Positions 1 through 9,249 of a stretch of DNA of 64,000 bases are shown here, piece by piece. A model generated the notes under the pieces. That model had not been told where the DNA came from. It did not search any database and saw only the letters and a program-made list of their open reading frames with translations. How positions within the stretch are numbered: the first letter of the stretch is position 1; each line of letters opens with the position of its first letter. Location of the stretch: NCBI GenBank assembly GCA_023457495.1, contig JAEWLQ010000085.1, positions 1-64,000 on the forward strand. The letters are read 5' to 3'. The translations under genes were made by a program, and so were the position numbers. The stretch comes from Pseudomonadota bacterium (GTDB taxonomy: Bacteria > Pseudomonadota > Gammaproteobacteria > Steroidobacterales > Steroidobacteraceae).

Positions 1-170
1 CGGCACCGACCGGCTTTACATAGCGGTGGGATTTGACCGGTCTTATTAGACGGGCGTCACACTTTGTCCGAGAACGGGATCACACACGCACGCTGAGCGC
101 CCGGCCTTCGCGCCTGTAATGACCGCCATTCGCGCAAGCGAATTGGGGCCACGACAAAGGGGCGAGATCG

Positions 171-2327
171 ATGAAGGTGAATGTGGGCGTGATGGCGGCA
201 CTCGTCGCGGCGTCGGCCGCGACGCTGGCGTCCTGCTCCACCGCGAGCTCCGGAACGCCGGAGGTCGAGGTGGTCGCCGCGCCCGCCCCGGTGCGCAGCT
301 ACATCGTCGAGGCCACGAATGTCGATGCGGCCGCGCGCGCGGTCCTCGCGGCCGGCGGCAAAGTCACCTCGCGCCTCGGCGTCATCGATGCGGTGGAAGC
401 TCATCTCACGGATGCCCAGCAGCAGCGCGTCCTCGCCACCGCAGGCATCAAGCAGATCACGCTCAACGCCGCCGTGAGCACGCAGGCCGCCGCCAACGTG
501 CGCGACGACTTCGAGCTCGATTCCTTCGCCAACAACGACGGCACGCATCGCTGGTACGGCGACTGGGTCGAGCAGAACGACGACAACAATCCGAACGGCG
601 GCTACATCATGCTGGGCTGGCACGATCGTGGCGGCAAACGCCTGATCCTCACCGGCCGCGGCGGCGCCATCTACCGCCGCGCTGCGACGCCCTCGACCGC
701 GCCCAACGTCACGCTCCGGTTCAAGTACCTGCGCAACGGCCTCGATGCCGGCGAATACGTGTCGGTGCAGGCCAGCGGCAATGCCGGCGGCTCCTGGACC
801 GAGCTCGGCAGGATCTCAGGCCCCGCCAACGACAGCGGCTTCACGAGCCAGAGCTACAACATCACGGCGTTTCGGGGACGAGACACGGCCATCCGCTTCG
901 TTCCCTCGATGAGCGGCCGCTTCGGCGATGAGAACGTCGACATCGACGAAGTGGAGATCTCGTACACCACGAACTTCGGCGAAGGCGATCCGCGGCCGGT
1001 CGACGTCAACGCACGCGACTTGCACAACGCGAACATCCGCGGCCGCGACATCGGCGTGGCCATCATCGACACGGGCTACTGGAAACTCGATTCGCTCGAC
1101 AAGGACACGCTCGGCAACGGGCGCGTCGCCGCGCAGTACGACGCCGTCAACAACGTGTTGCAGACGCAATGGTCCTCGGTATCGACCGACACCCACGGCC
1201 ACGGCACACACATCACCAGCCTGATCGCGAGCAGCCGCAAGGACGGCGCGGGCCGTTATTTCGGCGTCGCGCCCGACGCACGCATCATCTCGATCAAGGC
1301 CTTCGCGGAAGACGGGTCGAGCACGTACGCGACCGTCATCCGCGCCATCGACTGGGTGCTGAACAACAAGCAGTCGTACAACATCCGCGTTCTCAATCTT
1401 TCGCTAGGGGCCCCGGCGCGTTCGCGCTATTGGGACGATCCGCTCAACAAAGCCGTGATGCGCGCGTGGCAATCCGGCATCGTCGTCATCGTATCAGCGG
1501 GTAATGGCGGACCGCTGCCGCAGACCGTGGGCGTTCCGGGCAACGTGCCCTACGTCATCACGGTCGGCGCGATGACCGACAACTCCACCCACTACAAGGG
1601 TGACGACCGGTTGGCCTCGTTCTCCGCCGCCGGTCCGACATTCGAAGGCTTCGTGAAACCCGACCTGGTCGCGCCCGGCGGCAGCGTCTGGGGCTTCATG
1701 GCGACGTATCAGAAGATCGCCGTCGAGCATCCGACGTTCATGAACAACGGCGACTTCTTCACGATGTCGGGGACGTCGCAGTCCGCGGCGATCGTGTCGG
1801 GCATCGCGGCGCTGATCATCAGCCGCAATCACGGCATCACACCCGACCAGGTGAAGTGCCGCCTCATCGCGAGCGGCAAGCCGGCGGTGAATGCGCTGGG
1901 ACAACTTGCGTACAGCGTGTTGCAGCAGGGCACGGGGCTCGTCGACGCGAAGGCCGCGGTGTACGGCACGGCGAGCAACTGCGCGAACCAGGGACTCAAC
2001 ATCAACGCCGACCTCGCGGGCACGCAGCACTACATGGGCGGCGTGCGGCAGCGCGCCGACGGGACATACGAAGTCACGAGGCCGGGCGGCGGCCTTTTCG
2101 ACCAGGGCTATCTCTGGGGCGACGGCTACCTGTGGGGCGATGGTTATCTCTGGGGTGATGGCTACCTGTGGGGTGACGGCTATCTCTGGGGCGACGCCTA
2201 CCTGTGGGGCCAGGCCAGCGCCTACAGCGGCGACATCCCCTGGACGAACGGCTTCCCGAGCCCCATCGGCAACTCGGTCGGCACGTCGACGACGATGTCC
2301 ATCAACACCTGGGTCGCCCCCGAGTAG
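171..2327 (+). CDS. Secreted S8 (subtilisin-like) serine peptidase, lipoprotein, with YLWGDG repeats
   Basis: A 718-residue subtilase probably exported and lipid-anchored: the N-terminus is a signal peptide ending in a lipobox-like LASC (Cys22). A beta-rich region of unknown type lies at about residues 115-265. The peptidase domain follows, with catalytic Asp300 in IIDTG, His344 in GHGTH, oxyanion Asn445 in SAGN and Ser536 in SGTSQSA, so all catalytic residues are present. The C-terminus (about 646-681) carries six YLWGDG-type units and then a short tail. The ATG at 171 is preceded by a purine-rich AAGGGGCGAG. It converges on kynA with a 21-base gap. Substrate and the role of the tail are unknown. 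Confidence 0.93.
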   Translation: MKVNVGVMAALVAASAATLASCSTASSGTPEVEVVAAPAPVRSYIVEATNVDAAARAVLAAGGKVTSRLGVIDAVEAHLTDAQQQRVLATAGIKQITLNAAVSTQAAANVRDDFELDSFANNDGTHRWYGDWVEQNDDNNPNGGYIMLGWHDRGGKRLILTGRGGAIYRRAATPSTAPNVTLRFKYLRNGLDAGEYVSVQASGNAGGSWTELGRISGPANDSGFTSQSYNITAFRGRDTAIRFVPSMSGRFGDENVDIDEVEISYTTNFGEGDPRPVDVNARDLHNANIRGRDIGVAIIDTGYWKLDSLDKDTLGNGRVAAQYDAVNNVLQTQWSSVSTDTHGHGTHITSLIASSRKDGAGRYFGVAPDARIISIKAFAEDGSSTYATVIRAIDWVLNNKQSYNIRVLNLSLGAPARSRYWDDPLNKAVMRAWQSGIVVIVSAGNGGPLPQTVGVPGNVPYVITVGAMTDNSTHYKGDDRLASFSAAGPTFEGFVKPDLVAPGGSVWGFMATYQKIAVEHPTFMNNGDFFTMSGTSQSAAIVSGIAALIISRNHGITPDQVKCRLIASGKPAVNALGQLAYSVLQQGTGLVDAKAAVYGTASNCANQGLNINADLAGTQHYMGGVRQRADGTYEVTRPGGGLFDQGYLWGDGYLWGDGYLWGDGYLWGDGYLWGDAYLWGQASAYSGDIPWTNGFPSPIGNSVGTSTTMSINTWVAPE
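2106..2213 (+). repeat. Six 18-bp tandem repeats coding YLWGD
   Basis: Six in-frame 18-base units, each coding Gly/Ala-Tyr-Leu-Trp-Gly-Asp/Gln. Codons alternate strictly between units: TAT CTC in units 1, 3 and 5, and TAC CTG in units 2, 4 and 6. This suggests growth by duplication of a 36-base dimer, so the array may vary in length between strains. Confidence 0.95.
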
Positions 2328-2348
2328 TCAGGGCGCGGCGCACCGGCC

Positions 2349-3188
2349 TCACATCGAGGTGCGGACGTGCCAGAGTTCGGGGAAGAACTTGAGCTCGAGA
2401 GCCTTGGCGAGATACGGGACGCCGGCGGTGCCGCCCGTGCCGGGTTTGTAGCCGATCACGCGCTCCACGGTTTTCAGGTGATGGAAACGCCAGAGCTGGA
2501 ACTTCTGGTCGAGATCCGTCAGGCGTTCGGCCAGCTCGTACAGATCCCAGTCCTTCTCCGCGTTGTGATAGACGCCGAGCCAGGCCGCGGTCACCGCCTT
2601 GGACGCGACGTGCGGTTGCGAGAAGTCGCGCTCGATCAGCTCTTCGGGAATGCCATAGCCACGGCGTGACAGCAGCCGCAGCACTTCGTCGTAGATGGAC
2701 GGCGCGTGCAGCGCGCGCTCCAGCTTCTCGTAACCCGCCGGGTCGCGCTTGTGCACGGCGATCACGTCGCGGTTCTTGTTGCCGAGCTGGAACTCCAGCA
2801 TCCGGTATTGCAACGACTGGAAGCCCGAGGAGCGTCCCAACGTATTGCGGAACGCGGAATATTCGAACGGCGTGAGCGTCGAGAGCACACTCCACGCGCC
2901 GAGCAGTTCTTCCTGCAGCCGCGAGATGCGCGCCAGCATCTTGAACGAGGGATCCAGGTTATCCCGCCGCACGCACTCGAACACCGCACCGAGCTCGTGC
3001 AGGAACAGCCGCATCCACAACTCGGAAACCTGGTGGACGATGATGAACAGCATCTCGTCCTGCTCGATGGAGTTCGGCTTCTGCGCGTTCAGCAGTTTGT
3101 CGAGTTGCAGGTATTCGCCGTAGGACTGGGATGCGCCCAGGTCCCAGTGCACGCCTTCGAATTTCGGATCTGCCTTGTTGTCTGCCAT
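2349..3188 (-). CDS. kynA: Tryptophan 2,3-dioxygenase
   Basis: Heme enzyme that opens the indole ring of L-tryptophan to N-formylkynurenine, the first step of the kynurenine route; cytosolic. The 279-residue length fits bacterial TDO (about 280). Family segments are visible: YGEYLQLDKLL, the MLFIIVHQVSELWMR helix, RDNLDPSFKMLARI, SGFQSLQYRMLEFQLGNKN, and the C-terminal FHHLKTVERVIGYKPGTGGT with its conserved glycine/threonine motif. It starts one base after the stop of the YgjP-like gene, so it is probably co-transcribed with fadH and that gene. No other kynurenine-pathway gene is in the window. Confidence 0.95.
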   Translation of the reverse strand: MADNKADPKFEGVHWDLGASQSYGEYLQLDKLLNAQKPNSIEQDEMLFIIVHQVSELWMRLFLHELGAVFECVRRDNLDPSFKMLARISRLQEELLGAWSVLSTLTPFEYSAFRNTLGRSSGFQSLQYRMLEFQLGNKNRDVIAVHKRDPAGYEKLERALHAPSIYDEVLRLLSRRGYGIPEELIERDFSQPHVASKAVTAAWLGVYHNAEKDWDLYELAERLTDLDQKFQLWRFHHLKTVERVIGYKPGTGGTAGVPYLAKALELKFFPELWHVRTSM

Positions 3189-3189
3189 G

Positions 3190-3990
3190 TCACTCGTCCG
3201 AGAAAACCCAGCGCGGCACGTTGCGCCAACCCTGCACGAGCTCGCGGTCGAGTGCTCGCCAGTCCGCGCACTGCCGCTCGACTGCGGCCCAGAAGCGCGC
3301 CGAGTGGTTCATATGTTTCACGTGCGTGAGCTCGTGGATGATGAGGTAGTCGACGACCTCCGGCCGCTGGAACAGCAGGCAGGCGTTGAGGCTGATGGTA
3401 CCGCGCACCGAGCAACTACCCCAGCGCGATCGCTGGCGGCGGATGGAAACCTTCGAATAGGCGATGCCGGTCGCCGCCGACAGCGCCTCGACGCGCGGTT
3501 CGAGCCGCTCGCGCGCGGCCCGCAACAGCCAGGCGCGTAAAACGTCGCGCTGCCCCTCCGCCGAGCCGCCGAAACGCAACACACGTGACGCGTCGCTGTC
3601 CCCCTGCGCCCGGATCGTGGGACGTCCCGCTCCGCCCGCGAGGTGGGTTCGCCAGCTTTCGCCGGTGACCGCGAAAGCGACGACCGGCGGCGGAAAAACT
3701 TCGGGAGCCGGTTTATTGCGCAACGCCGCCGCACGGCGTGTCTCTATCCACTCGCGATGCGCGGCCAGGAACCGCTCCACGTCCGACGGCCGCGCGCGAG
3801 GCGGAATGATCACCTCGACGCGCGCATCCGGATACACCCGCACCGACAGCCGTCGCGCGCGCGTACTCACCCGGAAATGGGGACTGTCCCCATTTTCACC
3901 GCGACCCGGACCGTCAAGCAGATCCAACTGAAAATGGGGACTGTCCCCATCTCCCTCGCCCCGCGGTCGTTGTCCATCAAGCCCGTTCAT
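3190..3990 (-). CDS. YgjP/DUF45-type zinc metallopeptidase-like protein with REP-coded N-terminus
   Basis: Matches the YgjP (M48-like, WLM/SprT-type) family. The C-terminus has RWGSC, then the zinc motif HELTHVKHMNHSARFW, a canonical HExxH with a downstream H-x-FW. The physiological substrate of the family is unknown. The ATG at 3990 overlaps the fadH stop as ATGA, suggesting translational coupling. However, the first about 40 residues are coded across two REP palindromes and contain the peptide GDSPHF twice. A GTG at 3870 (residue 41, VSTRARRLS) starts where family homology begins and may be the real start. Confidence 0.85.
   Translation of the reverse strand: MNGLDGQRPRGEGDGDSPHFQLDLLDGPGRGENGDSPHFRVSTRARRLSVRVYPDARVEVIIPPRARPSDVERFLAAHREWIETRRAAALRNKPAPEVFPPPVVAFAVTGESWRTHLAGGAGRPTIRAQGDSDASRVLRFGGSAEGQRDVLRAWLLRAARERLEPRVEALSAATGIAYSKVSIRRQRSRWGSCSVRGTISLNACLLFQRPEVVDYLIIHELTHVKHMNHSARFWAAVERQCADWRALDRELVQGWRNVPRWVFSDE
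3875..3951. repeat. Two REP-type palindromes (GGGGACTGTCCCC) inside a coding region
   Basis: Copies at about 3875-3896 and 3930-3951 share AAATGGGGACTGTCCCCAT and lie in the same orientation about 35 bases apart. The same core occurs at 15704-15751, and a related longer element at 39455-39576. Such short GGGGAC palindromes are typical of REP elements spread by RAYT transposases; no RAYT gene is in the window. Here they are read in frame as the N-terminus of the YgjP-like protein, or form its 5' leader if the GTG at 3870 is used. Confidence 0.85.
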
Positions 3991-6017
3991 AACCTCGACG
4001 CCAGAGTAACGCCTTCACGAATCGCACGCTCGGCATCGAGCTCGGCCGCGAGCAGCGCGCCGCCGATCACGTGCACCGGCCGCCCGAATGGTGTGAGCAT
4101 TGTCGCCAACTCGTTCACAGACTCCTGTCCCGCGCAGATGATGACGCTGTCGACCGCCAGGACTTCCGCGCCGGCCTCACTCGAGATGTGCAGACCCGCA
4201 TCGTCGATGCGCTGATAGCTCACGCCATTACGCATGATCACGCCGCGATGCCGGAGCGCCGTACGATGGATCCACCCCGTGGTCTTGCCGAGCGTGGCGC
4301 CGAGCTTCGCGGCCTTGCGCTGCAGTAGATAGACCCGGCGCGGCGCCGCGACCGGCTTCTGGGGCACGATGCCGCCGCGCTCGGTGAGCGTGCGATCGAT
4401 GCCCCACTCGGTGAAGTATTCGTCCGCCGCGTCGGCGCCCGTGTCGACGTGGCGCGTCGTCAGGAACGTCGCGACGTCGAAGCCGATGCCGCCGGCGCCG
4501 ACGATGGCGACGCTCGCGCCCGCGATCTTCGCGCCCGACAGCAGCTCCGGATAGTTGATGACCTTCTCGTGCCCGATCCCGGGAATGTCCGGCACCCGCG
4601 CCGCGACGCCGCTCGCGATGACGAATTCGTCGAATCCATCCGCGGCCAGCAGCTTCGGTTCCGCCAGCGTATCGAGCCGCAGTTCGACGCCGGTGAGCTC
4701 GATGCGCCGCGCGAAATACCGCAGCGTGTCGCGGAAGTCCTCCTTGCCCGGCACCTCGCGCGCGTAGCGGAACTGTCCGCCGATCTCGTGCGCGCGCTCG
4801 AACAACGTCACGCGATGCCCGCGCTCGCCCAGCGCCGTCGCGCAGGCAAGTCCCGCCGGCCCCGCGCCGATCACCGCGATGCGCTTCGCGCGTGCGACGC
4901 GCGGCAGCAGGAGCTCCGTCTCGTAGGCCGCCTGCGGATTCACCAGGCAGGTCGCGCGCTTGTTCTCGAACACGCGATCGAGGCAACCCTGGTTGCAGGC
5001 GATGCAGGTGTTCACCTCGTCCTCACGGCCTTCCGCGATCTTGCGCGGCAGGTCCGGATCGGCGAGCAAGGGCCGCGCCATCGAGATCAGATCCGCCGCG
5101 CCGCTCGCGAGCAGCGCATTCGCATCGTCCGCCGCGTTGAACCGGTTCGTCGCGATCACCGGTAGTCGCGTCGCCGCCTTGATGCGCGCCGACACCCAGC
5201 CGAACGCGCCGCGCGGCACCATGCCGGCGATCGTCGGGATCCGCGCCTCGTGCCAGCCGATGCCGGTGTTCAGCATGCTGGCGCCGGCCCCTTCCATCTG
5301 CGACGCCAGCCATTCGACTTCCGCGCCGGTCCCGCCACCCTCGACCAGGTCGAGCCCGGAGAGACGGAAGATGATGATGAACTCGCGGCCGACCGCGGCG
5401 CGCGTCTGGCGCACGATCTCGAGCGCGACTCGCGCGCGATTCTCGAGCGATCCGCCCCACTCGTCCGTGCGCCGGTTGGTGCGCGGCGCGAGGAATTCGT
5501 TGATGAAATAACCTTCGGAGCCCATCACCTCGACGCCGTCGTATCCGGCCTCGCGCGCGAGCACCGCGCATTCGACGAAGTCCGCGATCTGGTCGCGCAC
5601 GCCATCGGATGAGAGTTCGCGCGGCGTGAAGCGGCTGATGGGCGCGCGCAGCGCGCTCGGCGCCACAGGAAACGGGTGATAGGCGTAGCGCCCCGTATGC
5701 AGGATCTGCATGCAGATCTTGCCGCCGGCCTCGTGCACGGCATCCGTCACGAGCCGGTGACGCGCGACTTCATGCGGAGCGGACAGCTTGCCCGCGAACG
5801 GCTTCGCCCAGCCCGCGCGATTCGGCGCGATGCCCCCGCTGACCAGCAGGCCCGCGCCGCCGCGCGCCCGCGCGGCGAAGTACGCGGCGAGCTTGGGAAA
5901 GTCGCGGGCGCGATCCTCGAGACCGGTGTGCATCGAGCCCATGACGATCCGGTTCGCCAACCGGACGGGCCCGAGATCGAGCGGCGCGAGGAGATGCGGG
6001 TATTTCACCCCGCGCAT
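3987..6017 (-). CDS. fadH: NADPH-dependent 2,4-dienoyl-CoA reductase family (FMN/FAD/4Fe-4S)
   Basis: A 676-residue flavo-iron-sulfur enzyme. Residues 1-330 form the FMN-binding TIM barrel of the old yellow enzyme family, with likely active-site Tyr170 (MGSEGYFINEF) and His256. The 4Fe-4S cysteines are Cys338, 341, 345 and 357 (CIACNQGC...C). A GAGPAGL dinucleotide motif begins near 383, followed by an FAD/NADPH domain. E. coli FadH of similar length reduces 2,4-dienoyl-CoAs during beta-oxidation of unsaturated fatty acids. Related enzymes (trimethylamine dehydrogenase-like) use other substrates, so the exact substrate is inferred. It is first in an apparent operon with the YgjP-like gene and kynA. 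Confidence 0.88.
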   Translation of the reverse strand: MRGVKYPHLLAPLDLGPVRLANRIVMGSMHTGLEDRARDFPKLAAYFAARARGGAGLLVSGGIAPNRAGWAKPFAGKLSAPHEVARHRLVTDAVHEAGGKICMQILHTGRYAYHPFPVAPSALRAPISRFTPRELSSDGVRDQIADFVECAVLAREAGYDGVEVMGSEGYFINEFLAPRTNRRTDEWGGSLENRARVALEIVRQTRAAVGREFIIIFRLSGLDLVEGGGTGAEVEWLASQMEGAGASMLNTGIGWHEARIPTIAGMVPRGAFGWVSARIKAATRLPVIATNRFNAADDANALLASGAADLISMARPLLADPDLPRKIAEGREDEVNTCIACNQGCLDRVFENKRATCLVNPQAAYETELLLPRVARAKRIAVIGAGPAGLACATALGERGHRVTLFERAHEIGGQFRYAREVPGKEDFRDTLRYFARRIELTGVELRLDTLAEPKLLAADGFDEFVIASGVAARVPDIPGIGHEKVINYPELLSGAKIAGASVAIVGAGGIGFDVATFLTTRHVDTGADAADEYFTEWGIDRTLTERGGIVPQKPVAAPRRVYLLQRKAAKLGATLGKTTGWIHRTALRHRGVIMRNGVSYQRIDDAGLHISSEAGAEVLAVDSVIICAGQESVNELATMLTPFGRPVHVIGGALLAAELDAERAIREGVTLASRL

Positions 6018-6056
6018 TCTAGCTTCAGATGGCCGGGCGTTCCCGGCGCGTGAAGC

Positions 6057-6881
6057 TTAACGCGTGATCTGGGCCATCAATTGCCGCGCCATCGCGTAAT
6101 CGGGCGCGATGAGCAGCGCCCGCTCCAGCGCTTCGCGCGCGCCGACGATGTCCCGCTCGGCGAGCAGCACGCGGCCGAGGAAGGCATAGGCATCGGCCGC
6201 GCCCCATTCCGGCGTGGTCGACGGGCCCGTACGCGCGGCTTCGAACATCTGGGTCGAGGTACGCAGCTGGGCAACGGCCGCGGACTTCGCGGCGGCATCC
6301 TTGCCGGCGCGCTCGTACGCGGCCAACGCCTCCACCAGCCGCACGCGCGGGTTCTTCGGCTCGAGTTTCACCGCCTCGTCGATGCGCGAGCCGATGCGGC
6401 CGCCCAGAAGCGGCAGCGAGCTCATCTCACGTCCGGCCAGCGTGCAGGCCGTCGCGAGCGAATAACTCTCGGCGCGCTGACGCCGCGCCTCGGGCGCATC
6501 GTCGAGACCCACCGGCACCTTGGGCAGCGTCTTCACGGCGGCGTCGGTTTCATCGCCACAGGCGCCGATCGCGCTGCGCGCACGCCCCTTGTTCGCCGTG
6601 GCCAGCACCTGCGCGATGCGGTAATGCGTGAGCGCGCTGAAGTAATGACGGGTACCGGCGTCGGCAGCCGGGGTCTCACCCTCCACCGCCCTGGGTTTGA
6701 GCGAGGCCAGCAGGCTCTCGAGCGCACGAGCGTCGTTGGTGTAGTACGCGTACTGGATGCGGCCTTCCACGTCGGACCAGTCGGTCGGCGACTGGGCATT
6801 CGCCAGCGAGACGAGGACGAGCGAAGAGGCGCCAGCCCAGGCCAGCGCCTCTAACCACCGCGATCCGTGGATGCGCCTCAC
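6057..6881 (-). CDS. Exported TPR-repeat protein at the end of a MacAB-like operon
   Basis: A 274-residue protein with an N-terminal hydrophobic signal (LEALAWAGASSLVLVSLANA) followed by helical, alanine-rich TPR-like repeats (for example GAADAYAFLGRVLLAERDIVGAREALERALLIAPDYAMARQ at the C-terminus). The GTG start at 6881 overlaps the stop of the upstream permease as GTGA, and the reading frame upstream of it is only a shadow of the permease. It is probably periplasmic and made together with the ABC exporter. A role as an accessory or assembly factor is inference. Confidence 0.8.
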   Translation of the reverse strand: MRRIHGSRWLEALAWAGASSLVLVSLANAQSPTDWSDVEGRIQYAYYTNDARALESLLASLKPRAVEGETPAADAGTRHYFSALTHYRIAQVLATANKGRARSAIGACGDETDAAVKTLPKVPVGLDDAPEARRQRAESYSLATACTLAGREMSSLPLLGGRIGSRIDEAVKLEPKNPRVRLVEALAAYERAGKDAAAKSAAVAQLRTSTQMFEAARTGPSTTPEWGAADAYAFLGRVLLAERDIVGAREALERALLIAPDYAMARQLMAQITR

Positions 6882-8077
6882 AACTCCCGCAAACCCGTCG
6901 TGATGGGCATGCGCGCCGCGCGGATGCCGGGCAGCAGTCCCGCGATGAACGTGAGGATCAGGCCGTAAACGATGCCCGTGACCATCAGCTGCGGCGTGAC
7001 GGTGAACGCATACGTGATCTGGCTGAACGACTGGAAGTTCATGGTCGAGCTCTGCATGCCGTTCAAGAATACCAGCGCCAGCAGGCCGCCGAGCAGGCCG
7101 CCCGCCGCCCCCAGCAGCAGCGCCTCGATCAGCACCGAGAAGAGGACCGGCATCGCGCCGAAGCCCATGGCGCGCAGCGTCGCGATTTCTCGCACGCGGC
7201 TCGCCACGGCGTTCAGCATGGTGTTGACCGCCGCCAGGATGGCCGCGAGACCCATCATGATCGCGAACGCGAAGCCCGCGCCCTTGATGAGCGTCGACAT
7301 CAGCTGCTGCTGCTCCGCATAGAACTCCGGTTCGCGCTGGACGGCTACCTGCACGCGCGGATCCTTGGTGAGCGCGTCCTTGAACTTCTTGAGCGTCGCA
7401 TCGGATGCGTCCGCCAGCCGCACGCGCACCGACTGGTAGCTGGTGCCGCGGTTCCACACCTGCTGCACGAGGCGCGCGTCGCCCCAGGCTTCGGATTCGG
7501 CGATGCCGCCATCGTCGCTGAACAGGCCGACGATGACCCAGTCCGTATTGCCCCAGCGCACCGTCTTGCCGACATCGATGTTCTCGTAGTTCGAGACGAC
7601 ACCCTTGCCGACGATGATCTCGTTGGTGCCCTCGCGCATCATCCGGCCCTTCTCGATCTTGAAGGACTTGCGCAACAAGGGCGCCGCGGGTGACGCGCCG
7701 CGGAACGGCAGGTTCGCGCCCGTCTCCTTGTTCTTGAGCTTGCCTTCGGCGAGCACGTACAACTCGGCGGAGACGATCGGCTTGCCATTGGCGTCGCGCT
7801 TGACGCCCGGGGCGTCCGCGATGACCGTCACCTGGTCCTGGCCGAACCCCGAGCTCATCTCGTTGGTCGCGCCCGAGCGCAGGATCACGCCCACGTCAGG
7901 CGAGCCCGACAGTTCGAGTGCCTGCCGGAAGCCCGCGGCGATCGAGAGCACCGCGATGAGCACCAGCGTCACGCCGGCGATGCCGACCACCGCGACCAGC
8001 GAAGACGCCCAGCGCTCCGGGATGTTGCGGATGTTCATCGCCGTCACGGCGCCGATCTGCGAAAAAGTGTTTGCCAT
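6878..8077 (-). CDS. ABC transporter permease, FtsX/MacB type (second of two)
   Basis: A 399-residue inner-membrane protein with MacB topology: one N-terminal membrane helix (SSLVAVVGIAGVTLVLIAVLS), a large periplasmic domain at about residues 45-265, and three C-terminal helices of the FtsX domain containing the REIATLRAMGFG coupling motif. The ATG at 8077 is chosen because homology begins at MANTFSQIGAVTAMNIRNIPERW. It lies 11 bases after the sister permease. The two permeases are distinct in sequence and probably form a heterodimer. Confidence 0.9.
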   Translation of the reverse strand: MANTFSQIGAVTAMNIRNIPERWASSLVAVVGIAGVTLVLIAVLSIAAGFRQALELSGSPDVGVILRSGATNEMSSGFGQDQVTVIADAPGVKRDANGKPIVSAELYVLAEGKLKNKETGANLPFRGASPAAPLLRKSFKIEKGRMMREGTNEIIVGKGVVSNYENIDVGKTVRWGNTDWVIVGLFSDDGGIAESEAWGDARLVQQVWNRGTSYQSVRVRLADASDATLKKFKDALTKDPRVQVAVQREPEFYAEQQQLMSTLIKGAGFAFAIMMGLAAILAAVNTMLNAVASRVREIATLRAMGFGAMPVLFSVLIEALLLGAAGGLLGGLLALVFLNGMQSSTMNFQSFSQITYAFTVTPQLMVTGIVYGLILTFIAGLLPGIRAARMPITTGLREL

Positions 8078-8088
8078 GATGGTTGCCC

Positions 8089-9249
8089 TCAGCCCCTGCG
8101 CAACGCGTCGACGATCCTGAGCCGCATGGCGGTCATCGCGGGCCACAGCCCGGTGATGATGCCGAGCGAAATCATCAGCACCAGCGCGGTGATGATCGTG
8201 CTGTCGGCGACTTCGAACAGCGGGAAATATCTCGTCATGAAAGGCTGCAATCCTTTCACGAACAGTGCACCCAGCCCGAAACCGATCAATCCGCCGACGA
8301 CCGTGAGCAATACGGCCTCGCCCACGATCACGCGCAGGATCGACCCCGAGCTGAATCCGAGCGTCTTCAACACCCCGATCTCATTCGTACGCTCGCGCAC
8401 CGACAACGCCATCGTGTTCGCCGTCACGAGCAGCATCACGAAGAACACGGCGAACACCACCGACACGAGGATCTTGCCGATGTTGCCGATCTGCTCGAGG
8501 AACTGCTTGGTGAACGCCTTTTCCGTCGCGGTCTTGGTCTCGTCGCTCGAGTTCTCGAACTGCGCGTCGATGCGTTTGGCGATTGCCTCGGACTGCGAAG
8601 GGTCGGCGACCTTGATCGTCATCCAGCCGATCTGGTCGCGCCCGAACTGCAGCGACTCGTTGTAATAGTCGTAGTGGAACATCGCGCTCTGGTTGTCCCA
8701 GCCGGCGCTGTTCTCCACCGAGTAGATGCCGACGATGTTGAATTCCCAGGTGTCGCTGTTGTTGGCCTTACGGAAGATCGAGGACTTGATCGGCACGCGA
8801 TCGCCCTTCTTCCAGCCGTAGTTGTCGGCAAGCACACGGCCGATGACCATGCCCTGGCGGTCAGCCTTCCACGCGGCGAGCTCTTCCGGCGCGAGTTTCA
8901 CTTCCGGATACACCTTGAAGAAGTCGTCCACGTTGAGTGGAAACACCGGTATCTGCTGCTTGCTGTCCTTGTAGACGCCGCCGAACCAGTTCAGGTGCAC
9001 CGCCGCCTTCACGCCCGGCACCGCGATCACCTTCTGGTAGTGAGACAGCGGGAAGGAATCGATGATCGACACCTTGCTGATGGTGATCAGCCGGTCGGCG
9101 CCGGTGAGATTGACCGCCTGGGTGAGTGACGTCCGCAACGCGTCGAGCATCGCGAACATCAGGAATGCCAGGACGATGGAGGCGAGCGTGAACACCAGGC
9201 GCAGCTTGCGCCTCGTGAGGTTCGCCCAGAGGAATGACAGCCAGGCCAT
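8089..9249 (-). CDS. ABC transporter permease, FtsX/MacB type (first of two)
   Basis: A 386-residue permease with an N-terminal helix (RLVFTLASIVLAFLMFAML), a periplasmic domain, and three C-terminal helices around the NEIGVLKTLGFS motif that docks on the ATPase. The start ATG directly abuts the stop of the ATPase gene, consistent with one operon. With the second permease, the ATPase and the fusion protein it makes a MacAB-like tripartite exporter or lipoprotein/peptide-handling complex. The substrate cannot be read from sequence. Confidence 0.9.
   Translation of the reverse strand: MAWLSFLWANLTRRKLRLVFTLASIVLAFLMFAMLDALRTSLTQAVNLTGADRLITISKVSIIDSFPLSHYQKVIAVPGVKAAVHLNWFGGVYKDSKQQIPVFPLNVDDFFKVYPEVKLAPEELAAWKADRQGMVIGRVLADNYGWKKGDRVPIKSSIFRKANNSDTWEFNIVGIYSVENSAGWDNQSAMFHYDYYNESLQFGRDQIGWMTIKVADPSQSEAIAKRIDAQFENSSDETKTATEKAFTKQFLEQIGNIGKILVSVVFAVFFVMLLVTANTMALSVRERTNEIGVLKTLGFSSGSILRVIVGEAVLLTVVGGLIGFGLGALFVKGLQPFMTRYFPLFEVADSTIITALVLMISLGIITGLWPAMTAMRLRIVDALRRG

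Noticed and set aside
6882..7457. Upstream extension of the TPR protein to 7457
   Set aside because: That region is the other frame of the permease gene; the GTG overlapping the permease stop gives a clear signal peptide.
8089..9249. The two FtsX-type permeases as parts of LolCDE
   Set aside because: The fusion-protein gene, two distinct permeases and a TPR protein in one operon fit a MacAB-like exporter better than LolCDE.
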